From contig NMRB01000261.1 of assembly GCA_002633025.1 (NCBI GenBank), positions 371,898 to 435,897 of the forward strand: a stretch of 64,000 nt of DNA, given 5' to 3'. The position numbers and the translations under genes are program-made. Source of the DNA: Notospermus geniculatus. Lineage: Eukaryota; Nemertea; Pilidiophora; Heteronemertea; Lineidae. Below the pieces are notes generated by a model that saw only the letters and a list, made by a program, of their open reading frames with translations, searched no databases and was not told the origin of the DNA. Positions 20,874-31,227 of this stretch are shown piece after piece; position 1 is the first letter of the stretch; each line of letters begins with the position of its first letter.

Positions 20874-23800
20874 AGTAGACACGGACGATTTTACAGTGCT
20901 GACTGCTAAGCATAATCAACTAAGAAGCATAAAATACACAGTGCCAAAAGGTACGTTATGCATTCTGCATTCGGTGCCAGTTTTTAGTTTACCCTGAGAC
21001 AATTACACAAACTAGAAGCGTACAATACATGATTTAGTACAGGTATGTAAACCTAAAAAATACAGACAGTTTGGTTTTAGAAATATTCTTCCGACAGCGC
21101 TAGTGCTTGTAGTATGCAGTATGCATGCCACTCGAGGTGACAGTAGCATGTGTGACAGTCAAGGTCATTCTGTGAAAGTATGTCAAGGTCGTTGCGTGTA
21201 GGTACATTCTGTAAAAGTAGGTCAAGGTCATTTAAAAGTAGTTCAAGGTCATTTGTTATCATGTTTATCATAAAGTACAACCGACAAGTTCCAATGTAAA
21301 AGATTTTGTGGAGTAAGTGAGAATGGTCAGCAGCGAGTGTCAGATAAAAAATATTGTAGGAAAAAAGCATGTGATTAAACAGTTTTTGCAAATATCACTT
21401 TCAATTTTGCATGATTCTTTCAAACCATATTTGTTTCATGTATTTCTTATGCTGTTCGACTTTGACTGTGAAAAGATCGAAGTCATATAAAACTGGTGCA
21501 GGATGAGATAGGTTTATGTGATTTCAAAGGTGCACCGCTCCCTGTGTAATGTCAGCTAACCAAAAACAGTGTCACATCATGGAACTTCACATGTGAATCC
21601 CAACTTCAAAAGGAACTTCTTTTGCTCAAAATGTTCATGCCTTTTGATGCATCAGACTTCGTTTTTAAACCTTTAAACACTTTAGTGTCGACTCCCGGTA
21701 TACCGGGACCGCACGTCATGATGCTGAATGACGAAGTTTTCCATTCCAAGTGACGTCATAATGCTGTTTTCAAGTGAAACTGTGAAATACGTAATTCGTA
21801 TTTCTTGGCACGTCACTCTGACGAACACTTGAACTAATTTTGTATCACTGTTTTTGATGTGACATTACACAAACACAAGCTACCTTTAAATCACTGCTTA
21901 GGTTGGCGCACCAAGGAAAAAGGACACCACACCAAACATACACCTTTATAGCATCAGCGTTTGCATTTGATTCAAATGCCACCAAGCCGATGGAAATGTG
22001 TTATGGGTAGTCGCGTGTTGAGTGCAACAACGGAGGGGTTGGGAGGGTGCGTCCCTGGTGTATGAGGGTGCGAGGGTGCAGGGGTGCGAGGAAACTGAGC
22101 AAGGTGCACACAATGCTTACATGCAGCAGCCACAAACTCGGGTTGAATCTCATCATCTGCGTCTCATTTTCCGGTAATGATGGCTCATTCAAGGAAAAAA
22201 ATTTCCAAAAATTTCGCCCTGATACAGAAGCTCAGACCTAGCTTACCATTGCAGAGAATCTATATGGAAACCTTTCTGAGGAACTCAAGGAGCAGCTCAT
22301 TCAGCGCATTACTTGATCCTTCATACAAAATGGTGACTCAGTCAGGAATTGAACCTGGGACCTCTCAGCCTTGAGTCCGACATTCAAACACTTTACCACC
22401 CCCCACCCCCCAATGTTGTCTATACAGCTAATAATGCCAATCATCGACTTCAGTTCAGCATTCACTGGGACACCGCAAATTGGCATATGACCATTTTCGA
22501 TTTCAGACTGGTAATTTAGCAATGGTGAAGGATGCACATCTAACATGCCTAAAAACTGCATGCCAAATATAATGAATATTCATGCTCTCGGGTCAAAGGT
22601 CAAGTCAAGTATAGAAAGCAGATTTTGAGAATCTTTTTAAGGGATGAAATAGGGTAAACACACAGGTAGCGCTAGAGAATTGCAGTTTTTGATCAGCCTG
22701 AATTGAGATCGAGAAATTTACAAGTTAGCAGAAATTTGATAAACTTTTATTCTGACAAATTTTTTTAGAATTTTGTATCTTGCTGATCTCAGCACCCTGA
22801 GCATTCCTATATACCCATTTTTAAGTGATTTAGAAAAAGATAATACGTTTACTGATCAAGGCTCCCAGCTTTTTTGTAGAATTCGTCGGGTGTTCGATTT
22901 ATACCCTTATGAAACCCACTCTTGAGTTCTGCCCTCTGATGGTGTAAGACAGAATCTTCACTTGTGAACAGTGGGGAGGCATTCATTTAAAGTAACAGCT
23001 CAATATTGTACCAATGAGTAGACTGTGGTGCAGAGTAGGCTATTTCTTCAATGACCCATGCTCCCACAGGCCACTGGTAGAGATACTGCCTTTACCATTA
23101 GAGGGAAGTTCTGGATCCTTCAACTTTGGTTACACACAAATCTACTTGCATACCATAGATTTCAAATAGAAACAGCTCCACAAACCCAATGAATTTGGCA
23201 ACAACAACAGAATTATCATCTTGTGGTTCAAAGTTGTTATTTCGGCCCTGGTCATTTTCATGCATTGAAATCAGGTTCAAAAAGATTCTTAATCATGATC
23301 ACGGCACATTGTGCCAAGCAAAAGCCACGTGCAAAGCTAAGGCTGTTCATAAGTCATGCACACTGCCCCAAATCTCATCTGGCAATATGAAACGGGAAGT
23401 ACTATAATGTCACCTTTAAACCACAACATCGAGTTTATACCAGCCACTGTAGAGGCTTGGCAAGCACTTGGAAATTTCGGGACGTTTCCATGCATTCAAC
23501 ATGTACGCTCATGTTGTTATATCTTTGGCTAGGCCCTGGTAGCATAACCATCACCGTGCAAGGAACCACTATGGGGGTTGGGGCAGGAACAATGCAAGGG
23601 CACAACAGAAATGTGTAAACCCTGTCTGGTAAATCATTCTGAGAAAGGGTCAAGTGACTCGTCACACTGAATGGCCAAGCATGGTGTGATGAATGGACTT
23701 GTTGTTTAGAGATGTTTCTCAAAATATAATTTGCCAGAAAACCAGTTATCGATTCAGTCTAAGTGCCACTTGCAGCAAAAAGAAAATGAGGAACCTGCTT

Positions 23801-24526
23801 CACTTTTATTCCAACAGGCGGCGCTACGAGGGGTTGTATCAAAGATGTTAAAAACAGAGCAAAGTAACGCAATAATGCTACGTCACGACGTCCTTGACGA
23901 CCCGGGAGATGTTACCGGATGTGAAACATCGAAAAAGGAGGTACAACCGCTCACAGCGCTCCCAAGTGGCGGTAGTTGCTGGTTCCTAATTGTTTAGTTT
24001 TTTCACCAGTAGGTGGCACTAACTGAATTGACAAATGGTGTTACAGGGTGTCCAGCACAATGATGTTAGTCATTGGTTAGGAAAATAAACTTCGTTCACT
24101 ATCCTGGCAAGATTCGGTGCACTGATGCCAGGGATCTTGAAGGCAATGCTGCACAGGAATGAAATAACTTAATTCAACTCTAAGTTTGAGTCAAGGATGA
24201 TACTTCAAGTTTCATAGCAGCATCTCGAGGGCACTCAATGTGTGAGTGTTCACTCAAAATGGCCACCAAAGTGTCATCACCGGTACTCAGTAAAGTGTTA
24301 AATCAAGCACTTTCAGAGTATTAAGTGCTAAATCGAGCACTTTCGTAGCATCAAGTGCCAAACTAAGCTCTTTCATTCATCTGCAGCTCCACCTATTGGG
24401 CCGTGCTGAAAGCTGAATTGTCAGAAGCAGACGACATGGAGAAAGAGAAGATAAACATATGAAGGAAAAACATGAGAGTCGGCAGGCCCGAGGCTACCCT
24501 ACCTAAATATAAATATCCCGTCATAC

Positions 24527-24660
24527 CTCGATCGCGGCTTGCCTGTTGTACTTGTATAGGGATTTGTGGAAGTTGCCGCTTTTTCGGCGACGGCGTACTG
24601 GTGGGTGTGACGTTTCCTGACGATGGCTGTGGGCGAACTGGCGATCCTGGCACATTGGAT
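24527..24660 (-). CDS. RIMS: RIM copy B exon N: RIM-BP SH3-binding motif
   Basis: Acceptor TTCTTTAG (start 24660) or GTGCCAG (start 24646, which restores the frame from exon M). The donor is CGAG|GTATGA, phase 1 out. It encodes GSPVRPQPSSGNVTPTSTPS, then PKKRQLPQIPIQVQQASRDR. RQLPQIP fits the RxLPxxP ligand for the SH3 domains of RIM-binding protein, which links RIM to Cav2 channels. Nucleotide-identical to copy A. Confidence 0.92.
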
Positions 24661-25260
24661 CTAAAGAACAAACCCAGCATGATCATAGCATTAGGAAAGA
24701 AAACTACGACTGCTTTGTAGGCCTAGTCTTGCCCTACTTGAAAGTACAGTAGAATCTCTCTATTAGGGACTGCCTGCTGTCCTCTATTGAAAGGCGTCCT
24801 CAATGAAGAGGTCAAAATGAACAGACGTGACCAACTGGTGACTGAACTTTGCTGTCCTTAATAGAGAGGTGTCTGATGCATGAGGTTCTGCTCCATCACA
24901 AGGCCATATTCCTCTTAACTATACAAATGCACTATACATTGCAGTCGCTGTGGACCAACTTCACCGTGCCAATTTGCTACGTTCAGTTGTCCGTTTTAGT
25001 GAAACCCTACTTGGCTACCTTCACAAGACTGACACCGCCACAATTCCCTGACGGAAAAAGGGGCTGGTCATTTCCTACCTGGCTCCCATGTCTTCTTTTC
25101 CTGAAAGTGCAACAAATTGTCATCAATATGAATAAACTAGTCCTGCAGATATTTAAATGAATGATCAAAATTTTCTCAAGAAATCAGAATCAAAACAGGG
25201 CAACAGTGACTGGCTACAACTCCTGTCCCGTCATATCACATCCTACAACTCGGTCGCAGG

Positions 25261-25613
25261 CAGTCCTTTCAATTACATCGTGGCTAGGCCGTAGAAGGCC
25301 TAGCGAATTTGATGGGTGCCCAAAATGTAACTGGTCAAAAGTGCACCCAAATTAGGGTTAAATGCTCAAATTCAACCTTGTTCCACATTATACTCTTCCA
25401 TAAAGTTTCCTGGGTAACACTTCTTGCAAGAAACTTGACTTGGTTGCAGCATGATGTCCTCAACAGACTTAGGCCTATAGGTGTAATTTTGGGCAGAAAT
25501 CACATCTTTGTCAGCTAAGACATTCTCCAGTTCCTACCAGCACAAGGTGTGCCCATATTAGTCCAAGAAATATAGGGTCTAACCAATTCCATGTAATTGA
25601 AAGGCCTGGCAGG
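25261..25613. mobile_element. about 353-bp TIR element, private to copy B
   Basis: CCTTTCAATTACAT near the left end and ATGTAATTGAAAGG near the right end. Flanked by GCAGG-like sequence. Absent from copy A at about 11215. Confidence 0.75.
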
Positions 25614-25754
25614 CAATTCAACGTCACACTGACTCATGAAGTGTGGAAGGGGCTTAACTTGGAAGGGAATCATTGATAAGAGGAACTGATTTTGGAAACC
25701 AATACTGTCTTCAGGGATCAGCAAAAAGGGACAAAACTGAAGAAGCCAAAATAC

Positions 25755-25907
25755 CTGCGGACTGCCCTCTCCTCCTGATAGGCAACGGCGACGGGGCTCT
25801 GTTTCTGTGATGACGTCTGTCAGGGTCAGAGTAATCTTCACTGGGTGGAGGGGAACTTCCCACGGAACTGACGCTAGCACCATCTCCTCTGCCAACTACG
25901 CCTGCAC
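25755..25907 (-). CDS. RIMS: RIM copy B exon M: Ser/Pro/Arg linker
   Basis: The 153-nt exon has acceptor TACCACTAG and donor GCAG|GTATTT, phase 1 in and 1 out. It encodes GVVGRGDGASVSSVGSSPPP, then SEDYSDPDRRHHRNRAPSP and LPIRRRGQSA: disordered and phosphorylation-prone. Two silent differences from copy A (Asp, Ser). Confidence 0.87.
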
Positions 25908-27395
25908 CTAGTGGTAAGAGATCGCATCACGGGTGATAACATGACGATATTTTCTCTTCTACTCACCCTCCAGGAAGCACCAGTAAAGATCATTTAGCAA
26001 CATGTTTGCAAACCACAAGATTGGTTCTCGGATCACTGCTAGGGTTGTTGGACAAAAGCCTTCCGCCACTAGGGTTGTCCTGGACAACTGTAGTGGTGGA
26101 TCAAGGAACCAATCTTTGCAGACTGCATGGAACAAATTGAAATTGGAAGTTTCCATATTATATCGCACCAAAGCAGACACAGTCACTATCAGCAGTAACC
26201 AGCAAACAAGAAGACATATGTGACCATGTCTGGCAAAACTCGGCCAAAGTCACTGAATATCAGAGGGTTAATAGGTTATGTAGGGAGTCTGATCACACTG
26301 AAAAAACAACGGTCTGTTGGTAGCAAATAAAGCCTTATCGATTGTGCAACAAAGGACAGGTATGATCAAGGCCTATGTCACTCCCCAGTGACTTTGGCCG
26401 GGTTTTCACAGACTGGGTCACATATTTGGAATATCTCGAAATATAAAGGCCCTGGCTACTTCGCCTTCAGACTGCACTCGTCGATGACTGAAGGTGTAGC
26501 GATTTTGAACCCTAGAGGGTTCAAAGATTGTCCCAGCTCTGCAGGGGTGGATCCAAGATTTGGGGGGGGGGCTTAGGATACTCCCGCAAGCCAAAATTTA
26601 GCTACAACCCTAGTTCCATGAAGGAACGGCAGGTATCAAGTGAGTAGGAATAATGCATTCCCATTGATAGGTCTGGCTAGGATGGGGAAGGGATAAATTG
26701 GTGAGGAAAAGGGGTGACAGGGTATCTCCTTGCAGAGCGTGGTAGGGTCTTAGGGATCTTGGTTGTGAGATTCATTCTTTAATTATTCCTTAGTTTATGT
26801 GCAGATTTCAAATAAATCACGATGGAAAAAACATGTTGAAAAAAATCTTTTCCTTGTAAAAGAAATGAGTCTTCTGTACAACATAAATACACAACAAACA
26901 GATTTGAATTTATTCAGATCAGATCAATCACAGCAAAGTAGTTTTTATTTTAGCTTTAAAGTGAACGAAGATTTTAGTGTACCTCACTCAGTACCAGGGC
27001 AGTAGCAGGACAATTTGTACCAAGGACAATTCATTCGTATTTAGGACAACTCATACCTGGGACAATATACGTACCAAGAAAACCTTGTACCTAGGACAGT
27101 TCATATCCAGTGGATTTGTACTAGACCTAGCCTAATTTTCCTCAGATATCAATTTTCACATGAAAATTTCACAGCATGAGAACAGAAACTGTCGTCTGCT
27201 TCTGGTCGGTACTGAGTGACATGTAAATAGTGATGTCGAAGATACAAAAGATAAATACGACCATATTTAGCCATCGTAGCCATGGGAACAAGGGGAGGGA
27301 TGATAAACGTAGGAAGGGATTGCAACTCAGAACAGAGTGATGAAGCGTCGGCCATGAAACTACAGCACCAGCCATATTGAAGTCATGTGACCAAC

Positions 27396-27513
27396 CTGCT
27401 GCACTTAGTCCATCATCTAAGTCAAACTCCGATGACAGGTCACTGTCGCTTAAACGGGGCGTGGAACTCTGGGGCGATAGGAGGCACTGCGGGTTCCGAC
27501 GACGAGCTGCTTT
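27396..27513 (-). CDS. RIMS: RIM copy B exon L: Ser/Asp-rich linker
   Basis: 118 nt from acceptor AACCAATCAG, or 111 nt from AAAGCAG (start 27506). The donor is GCAG|GTTGGT. It encodes RRRNPQCLLSPQSSTPRL, then SDSDLSSEFDLDDGLSAAG, matching the acidic SDSD.S…DDG block after C2A in RIM proteins. The first acceptor fits skipping of exon K, the second fits its inclusion. Identical to copy A. Confidence 0.9.
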
Positions 27514-27585
27514 CTGATTGGTTAAAAAACACATGAAAAAAGGTAAAAACTATTGTATGATAGCAAGAGATAGAAATCAACTTAC

Positions 27586-27646
27586 GAGTCCAAGAGTTGT
27601 TTTGGTTGCCATGGTTACCTTCGTAATCACGGTGATTCCGCTGCTT
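27586..27646 (-). CDS. RIMS: RIM copy B exon K: optional 61-nt linker exon
   Basis: The acceptor CTCCACAG and the donor ACTC|GTAAGT bracket KQRNHRDYEGNHGNQNNSWT. Length 61 is not a multiple of three, so inclusion shifts the frame into exon L unless an acceptor 7 nt further in is used. A second possible donor (GAAG|GTAACC) lies inside the exon. Identical to copy A. Probably alternatively spliced. Confidence 0.7.
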
Positions 27647-28111
27647 CTGTGGAGGCAAGAGAAATAGGGTCACCTGACCTTTAGATGGTCATGATCAGGT
27701 CGAAATCTAAGGGATCTCATGAGCCTAAGATGTCTGCCATGGACCGTATCTGTATCCAACCCTTCGTCAACATCAACACTGATACACCACAAGCAACACC
27801 AGACACAGTTTTGAGAATTCATTTTTTTCAGGATTATCAGGAGAACGATACAAAATTTTTCAACAGGAACTGTAGCATAGAGAGATGCGAAGAAATTTCA
27901 CTGAAAACTTTCTTTACAATACAAGAAGTCGTAGAGAAAACATCAGCAGAACGAGACGTCTGCTGCAGAAGAAGTCGTCTGCTGCAGAACAAGATGTCTG
28001 CTGCAAAAGAAGTCGTCTGCTACAGGAAGTCTTCTGTTCTGCAGCCCTGGCTCCAGGCTGAAATGGATTCAACACTGATTATGAAAGCTGTAGTTATGAG
28101 TTAGCGCTCAC

Positions 28112-28210
28112 CATGCTAGAGGGCGTCCCAGGGCTTGAGGATTCATCCATCCGGAGTTGATACCACAGAGCTTCATCGTGCAAGTCCGTCGTTGAAAGAT
28201 CAAGGATTGT
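28112..28210 (-). CDS. RIMS: RIM copy B exon J: end of C2A
   Basis: The 99-nt exon has acceptor TTTGTTTCAG and donor ATG|GTGAGC, phase 0 in and out. It encodes TILDLSTTDLHDEALWYQLR followed by a Ser/Pro tail ending SSM. ILDL…DEALWYQL matches the last C2 strands of RIM. One silent Pro difference from copy A. Confidence 0.93.
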
Positions 28211-28530
28211 CTGAAACAAAACAGCATGAAAATGAAACGCTCATTTTCGTAAAGCTGCTCGTCAAACAATACTGGGCGATATTTATCTATTGTGGTAGAA
28301 AAGTGGAGCCCCAGAGAAAACCTCTAATGTTGAGGAGAGACCGCCCCCTCTACCTGATGGAGCCATTCGAACGACTTGGCTTGAACCCACGATCTCATTG
28401 GTGGCAGGCACTTCCACTACGCACTCCCAACAATCAAACCTGAAGTATCTCAGTCAAATCCATCGTGAACGATTGCCAGTTCTGAGGATGATAACCTAAA
28501 TATCATCCACGGGACGAAGACAAAACTCAC

Positions 28531-28696
28531 CTCTCCTAAAAACTCACTCCCATTGATTCTATCGTAATCCCAGACCGTAACTTCCAGAGCCCGGCCGTTT
28601 AATTCTGTGGGTTTCAGAGGAGAATAAATGAAAGTCTGGTTCCACTTTGGTTCTAAGGATTTTGCAATCGTTTTTGTTCTTCTCTTGCTCTTTTCG
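28531..28696 (-). CDS. RIMS: RIM copy B exon I: C2A domain, polybasic strand to loop 3
   Basis: The 166-nt exon has acceptor ACTTTCAG and donor GAG|GTGAGT, phase 2 in and 0 out. It encodes EKSKRRTKTIAKSLEPKWNQ, then TFIYSPLKPTELNGRALEVTVWDYDR and INGSEFLGE. KSKRRTKT is the polybasic strand typical of RIM C2A, and LEPKWNQTF and VWD.DR.....EFLGE are family landmarks. Two differences from copy A are silent (Ser, Thr). The 1657-bp transposon found 25 bp upstream of this exon in copy A is absent here; its TTA target is at 28718-28720. Confidence 0.95.
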
Positions 28697-28946
28697 CTGA
28701 AAGTAAAATTTCAAACGTTACAAAGGAGGCAGCTGATTCAGCACTGTAACTGATCCTGTCAGACAAGGTGAGAAGCCAAACGACAACTCGGCCTGGAAAC
28801 GAACCCGTGACTTCTCAGTCTCTAGCCCCACGCTCAACTACTGTCCTCCCAACAATAACTGGACACACACTTAAACTTTCCTCCTTTCCATCTACCTAAG
28901 TGGTCAGGGAGTAAAGTGGGAACTTTCCAGCTTCTTCCATACTTAC

Positions 28947-29077
28947 CTTCTATCGGGAAGTAAGTACAATTTACAAAATGGATTTCTAAACTGGTTCACG
29001 CTATGGGGAGGCAGTTCTGTGGCTGAAAGCACGGTCACAATCAACTGGTAGCTCGGGACCTCATACCAGAGTTTCAC
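28947..29077 (-). CDS. RIMS: RIM copy B exon H: C2A domain, first half
   Basis: The 131-nt exon has acceptor ATTTTCCAG and donor GAAG|GTAAGT, phase 0 in and 2 out. It encodes VKLWYEVPSYQLIVTVLSAT, then ELPPHSVNQFRNPFCKLYLLPDR. Loop 1 lacks the Asp residues that bind calcium in synaptotagmin-type C2 domains, as in other RIM C2A domains. Nucleotide-identical to copy A. Confidence 0.94.
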
Positions 29078-29355
29078 CTGGAAAATGTGAACAGATTGTC
29101 AAAACAGAGTGAGTGGGGAGTTAGGAGTCGACTGTCGACTGCGTTTCACATTATAGGCAATCCAGATCAAGCTCCATTTGCTGGGAAGTATTTGAGATCG
29201 AATGCCACAAAGCCAACATGACTAGACACACATGAACCATCTCTGGCAGCTAGGGACCCCTTTAACATCTGGATGTGGAGAGCCAACTGAGGCAAAGAGA
29301 CTTAGTCAAAGTCTCACATCGCTATGGGGATCCAACATGGACCTTCTGACTTCTA

Positions 29356-29482
29356 CAGTGTTTCCGCCAGAGGGGGTTACGTCCCCTCCTTAAAAAGTCA
29401 AAATTAGTGTTTTTGACCAAGAATTCTATCAAATTTTCTCTTTGTCCCCCCCCCCCTTAAAAAATTCCTGGCAGAAATACTG
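29356..29482. mobile_element. foldback MITE, CAGTGTTTCCGCCAG family (copy B)
   Basis: Orthologous position to 16722-16845, so inserted before the duplication or allele split. Confidence 0.82.
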
Positions 29483-29534
29483 ACACCCAAGCCCCTACAC
29501 CACGACAGCTCCTCATAGGCTATATTACCCTTAC

Positions 29535-29647
29535 CTGGACCCTTCCAGATATCTGCGGTGAGTGTGGGCGATGTCTGGTCACACCGGGGGAACCGGGAGA
29601 CGTGATGGTCACGCTGGGGCGATTGGTTGGCATCTGATGTTCAAATT
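29535..29647 (-). CDS. RIMS: RIM copy B exon G: linker before C2A
   Basis: The 113-nt exon has acceptor CCTTCTTCAG and donor CAG|GTAAGG, phase 1 in and 0 out. It encodes FEHQMPTNRPSVTITSPGSP and a basic tail ending GRVQ. RPSVTITSPGSPG matches the RPSISVISPTSPG block of vertebrate RIM that precedes C2A. Three third-position differences from copy A (Val, Pro and Pro codons) are all silent. Confidence 0.9.
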
Positions 29648-29681
29648 CTGAAGAAGGACAAGAAAGCTAAGGAGATTAACC

Positions 29682-29783
29682 AAGATGACCTTGAGGCTAA
29701 GATGACCTTGAGGCCAAGACGACCTTGAGGCTAAGATGACCTTGAGGCCAAGACGACCTTGAGGCCAAGACAACCTTGAGGCG
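29682..29783 (+). repeat. 17-bp minisatellite, 6 units (copy B)
   Basis: Same unit and same copy number as copy A, with different variant order. Confidence 0.9.
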
Positions 29784-29979
29784 CCATCATGAAACCTAGT
29801 TGTGATGTGACCTCATTGCTGTTTTCTGTTTTAACGTCTTATGGGTCGTATTCTTGCAGTGCCACCTATTGGGCTGCGGCTTCCCCATTGACATAACTGA
29901 CGCTGGAATCTTGGACTGAGAAAATCCCTTGATACATTTGAAACAATGGAAAGCAGGGTTACATCATTGATCTACTCAC

Positions 29980-30035
29980 TGCTTCTCATGTCAGACTCCA
30001 TTCCCATCAGTTCCAAGACGTCTGGGCCACCCTCA
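29980..30035 (-). CDS. RIMS: RIM copy B exon F: short PDZ-C2A linker exon
   Basis: The 56-nt exon has acceptor CTGCTTTCAG and donor AGCA|GTGAGT, phase 2 in and 1 out. It encodes about 18 residues (GEGGPDVLELMGMESDMRS). There is no domain. The phase join to both neighbours and the strong splice sites support it. It is identical to copy A. Confidence 0.75.
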
Positions 30036-30262
30036 CTGAAAGCAGGAGGAAGGTTGTGTCACAAAGCTGAATCTTGCCGTAACGACAGACAAAATTGGTC
30101 CTCTAAGGACACAAAACAAGCATTTCTGTCAACGATATTGCTGTACTTCATGCCTTCCCCCCATCAGACAAAAGGTGACAGACCTATCACCCATTTGATG
30201 GTACAGAGCCTCGTTTATCCCTCAGCCCACCAGGCCCGTGACGATACGCCTGAGCAACTTAC

Positions 30263-30386
30263 CCGATATTTCGCTGCACTATTAATTCCACTTGTGGTTC
30301 TTGTTTGGATTCAAATATTATATCATAAACTTCTTCAAACGTTGCACCTTTTAATGAACGGCCATTCCACTCCAAGACCTCGTCCC
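30263..30386 (-). CDS. RIMS: RIM copy B exon E: C-terminal half of PDZ
   Basis: The 124-nt exon has acceptor CTCTTCCAG and donor ATCGG|GTAAGT, phase 1 in and 2 out. It encodes GDEVLEWNGRSLKGATFEEV, then YDIIFESKQEPQVELIVQRNIG, the conserved GDEVLEWNG strand and the helix B region of the RIM PDZ. One silent difference (Phe TTT versus TTC) separates it from copy A. Confidence 0.94.
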
Positions 30387-30711
30387 CTGGAAGAGAAAGT
30401 GTGTTGCCCAAGGTTATCAACAGTTGTTGGCTTTCACTTAAGTTGTTGAACTGGACCACTGAGGTGAAACTTGCACAGTCCGGTACCACTTGGCGGATGC
30501 ACATAGGAACTGACCCCATGATCTCAGGAATGACAGATGCTGATACCAACACTATGCCATTCTGACAACCTGTGATGACAATAGTTGCAAAGTTACCTGA
30601 CAGATGGTGACACTTACCGCCATACCAGCATCACCATTTGGTACATATTTCATGACTCGACATCAGATAACTACAGCAAAGTGTCTGACTAAGGTGACAC
30701 ACAATACGTAC

Positions 30712-30819
30712 CAGGTTTTAGATGTCCCACCGTGTCAGCTATACTGCCCTTTTTGACTTTAGTAATGAAGGCACCGAGTCGTCCAGATTCAGTCATCTTT
30801 CCACCGATCACTTTCAGAC
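30712..30819 (-). CDS. RIMS: RIM copy B exon D: PDZ domain, GLKV loop to helix A
   Basis: The 108-nt exon has acceptor TTTCCTTAG and donor CCTG|GTACGT, phase 1 in and out. It encodes GLKVIGGKMTESGRLGAFIT, then KVKKGSIADTVGHLKP: the peptide-binding loop, beta-B and helix A of the RIM PDZ domain. By family knowledge this domain binds the Cav2 C-terminus and ELKS/CAST. The nucleotide sequence is identical to the copy A exon at 18075-18182. Confidence 0.94.
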
Positions 30820-31093
30820 CTAAGGAAAAGAAATTCACACCAAACATGACTATTTTATCAACAAGAACAGGGGCCTAGTCTATGTGGAAGTGGGATAGAC
30901 GTCAGCACCCTTTCTCTCCTCCTTTCACCAATGTTTTCGGAAGCAGCTCTGCCTTTTTTACAACTTGGAGGAGGTCAAGGTCACAAATGTCCCAACATGG
31001 ACGCGTCACTTTCTTGGCCTTTAGACGAGCCGTTCTACCAACTGTGAAAAGATATGGACTTGAAATACTTAATGATGAGTAGTTTCAATGAGT

Positions 31094-31227
31094 TTAAGGT
31101 CTGTATGCACGGGTCAGACTTTCGCCTAAAGTATAACTTAAATTAGACTTTCTCTTTGCTTGAAGCACTGAGAAAAGTCAGACTTTAATGAAAGTGTGGC
31201 TAAAGTCCGACCCGTGCACGGCCCTAA
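31094..31227. mobile_element. foldback MITE (copy B)
   Basis: Same element and position as 18463-18594. Confidence 0.8.

Larger units (their letters stand above)
18183..24526 (-). other. inter-copy intron between copy A exon D and copy B exon N
   Basis: Covers the 5' intron of copy A, the 174-bp unique junction (20700-20873) and the 3' intron of copy B. It contains the 18463 foldback, the CACGTG array, the degenerate GAGGTACC/GTGTCCC repeats and a second TCAAGGTCA cluster. No convincing promoter or poly(A) cluster separates the copies. Confidence 0.65.

Noticed and set aside
24527-30819. Copy B as a pseudogene
   Set aside because: All 11 exons keep splice sites and frame, and every coding difference is silent, so there is no sign of decay.
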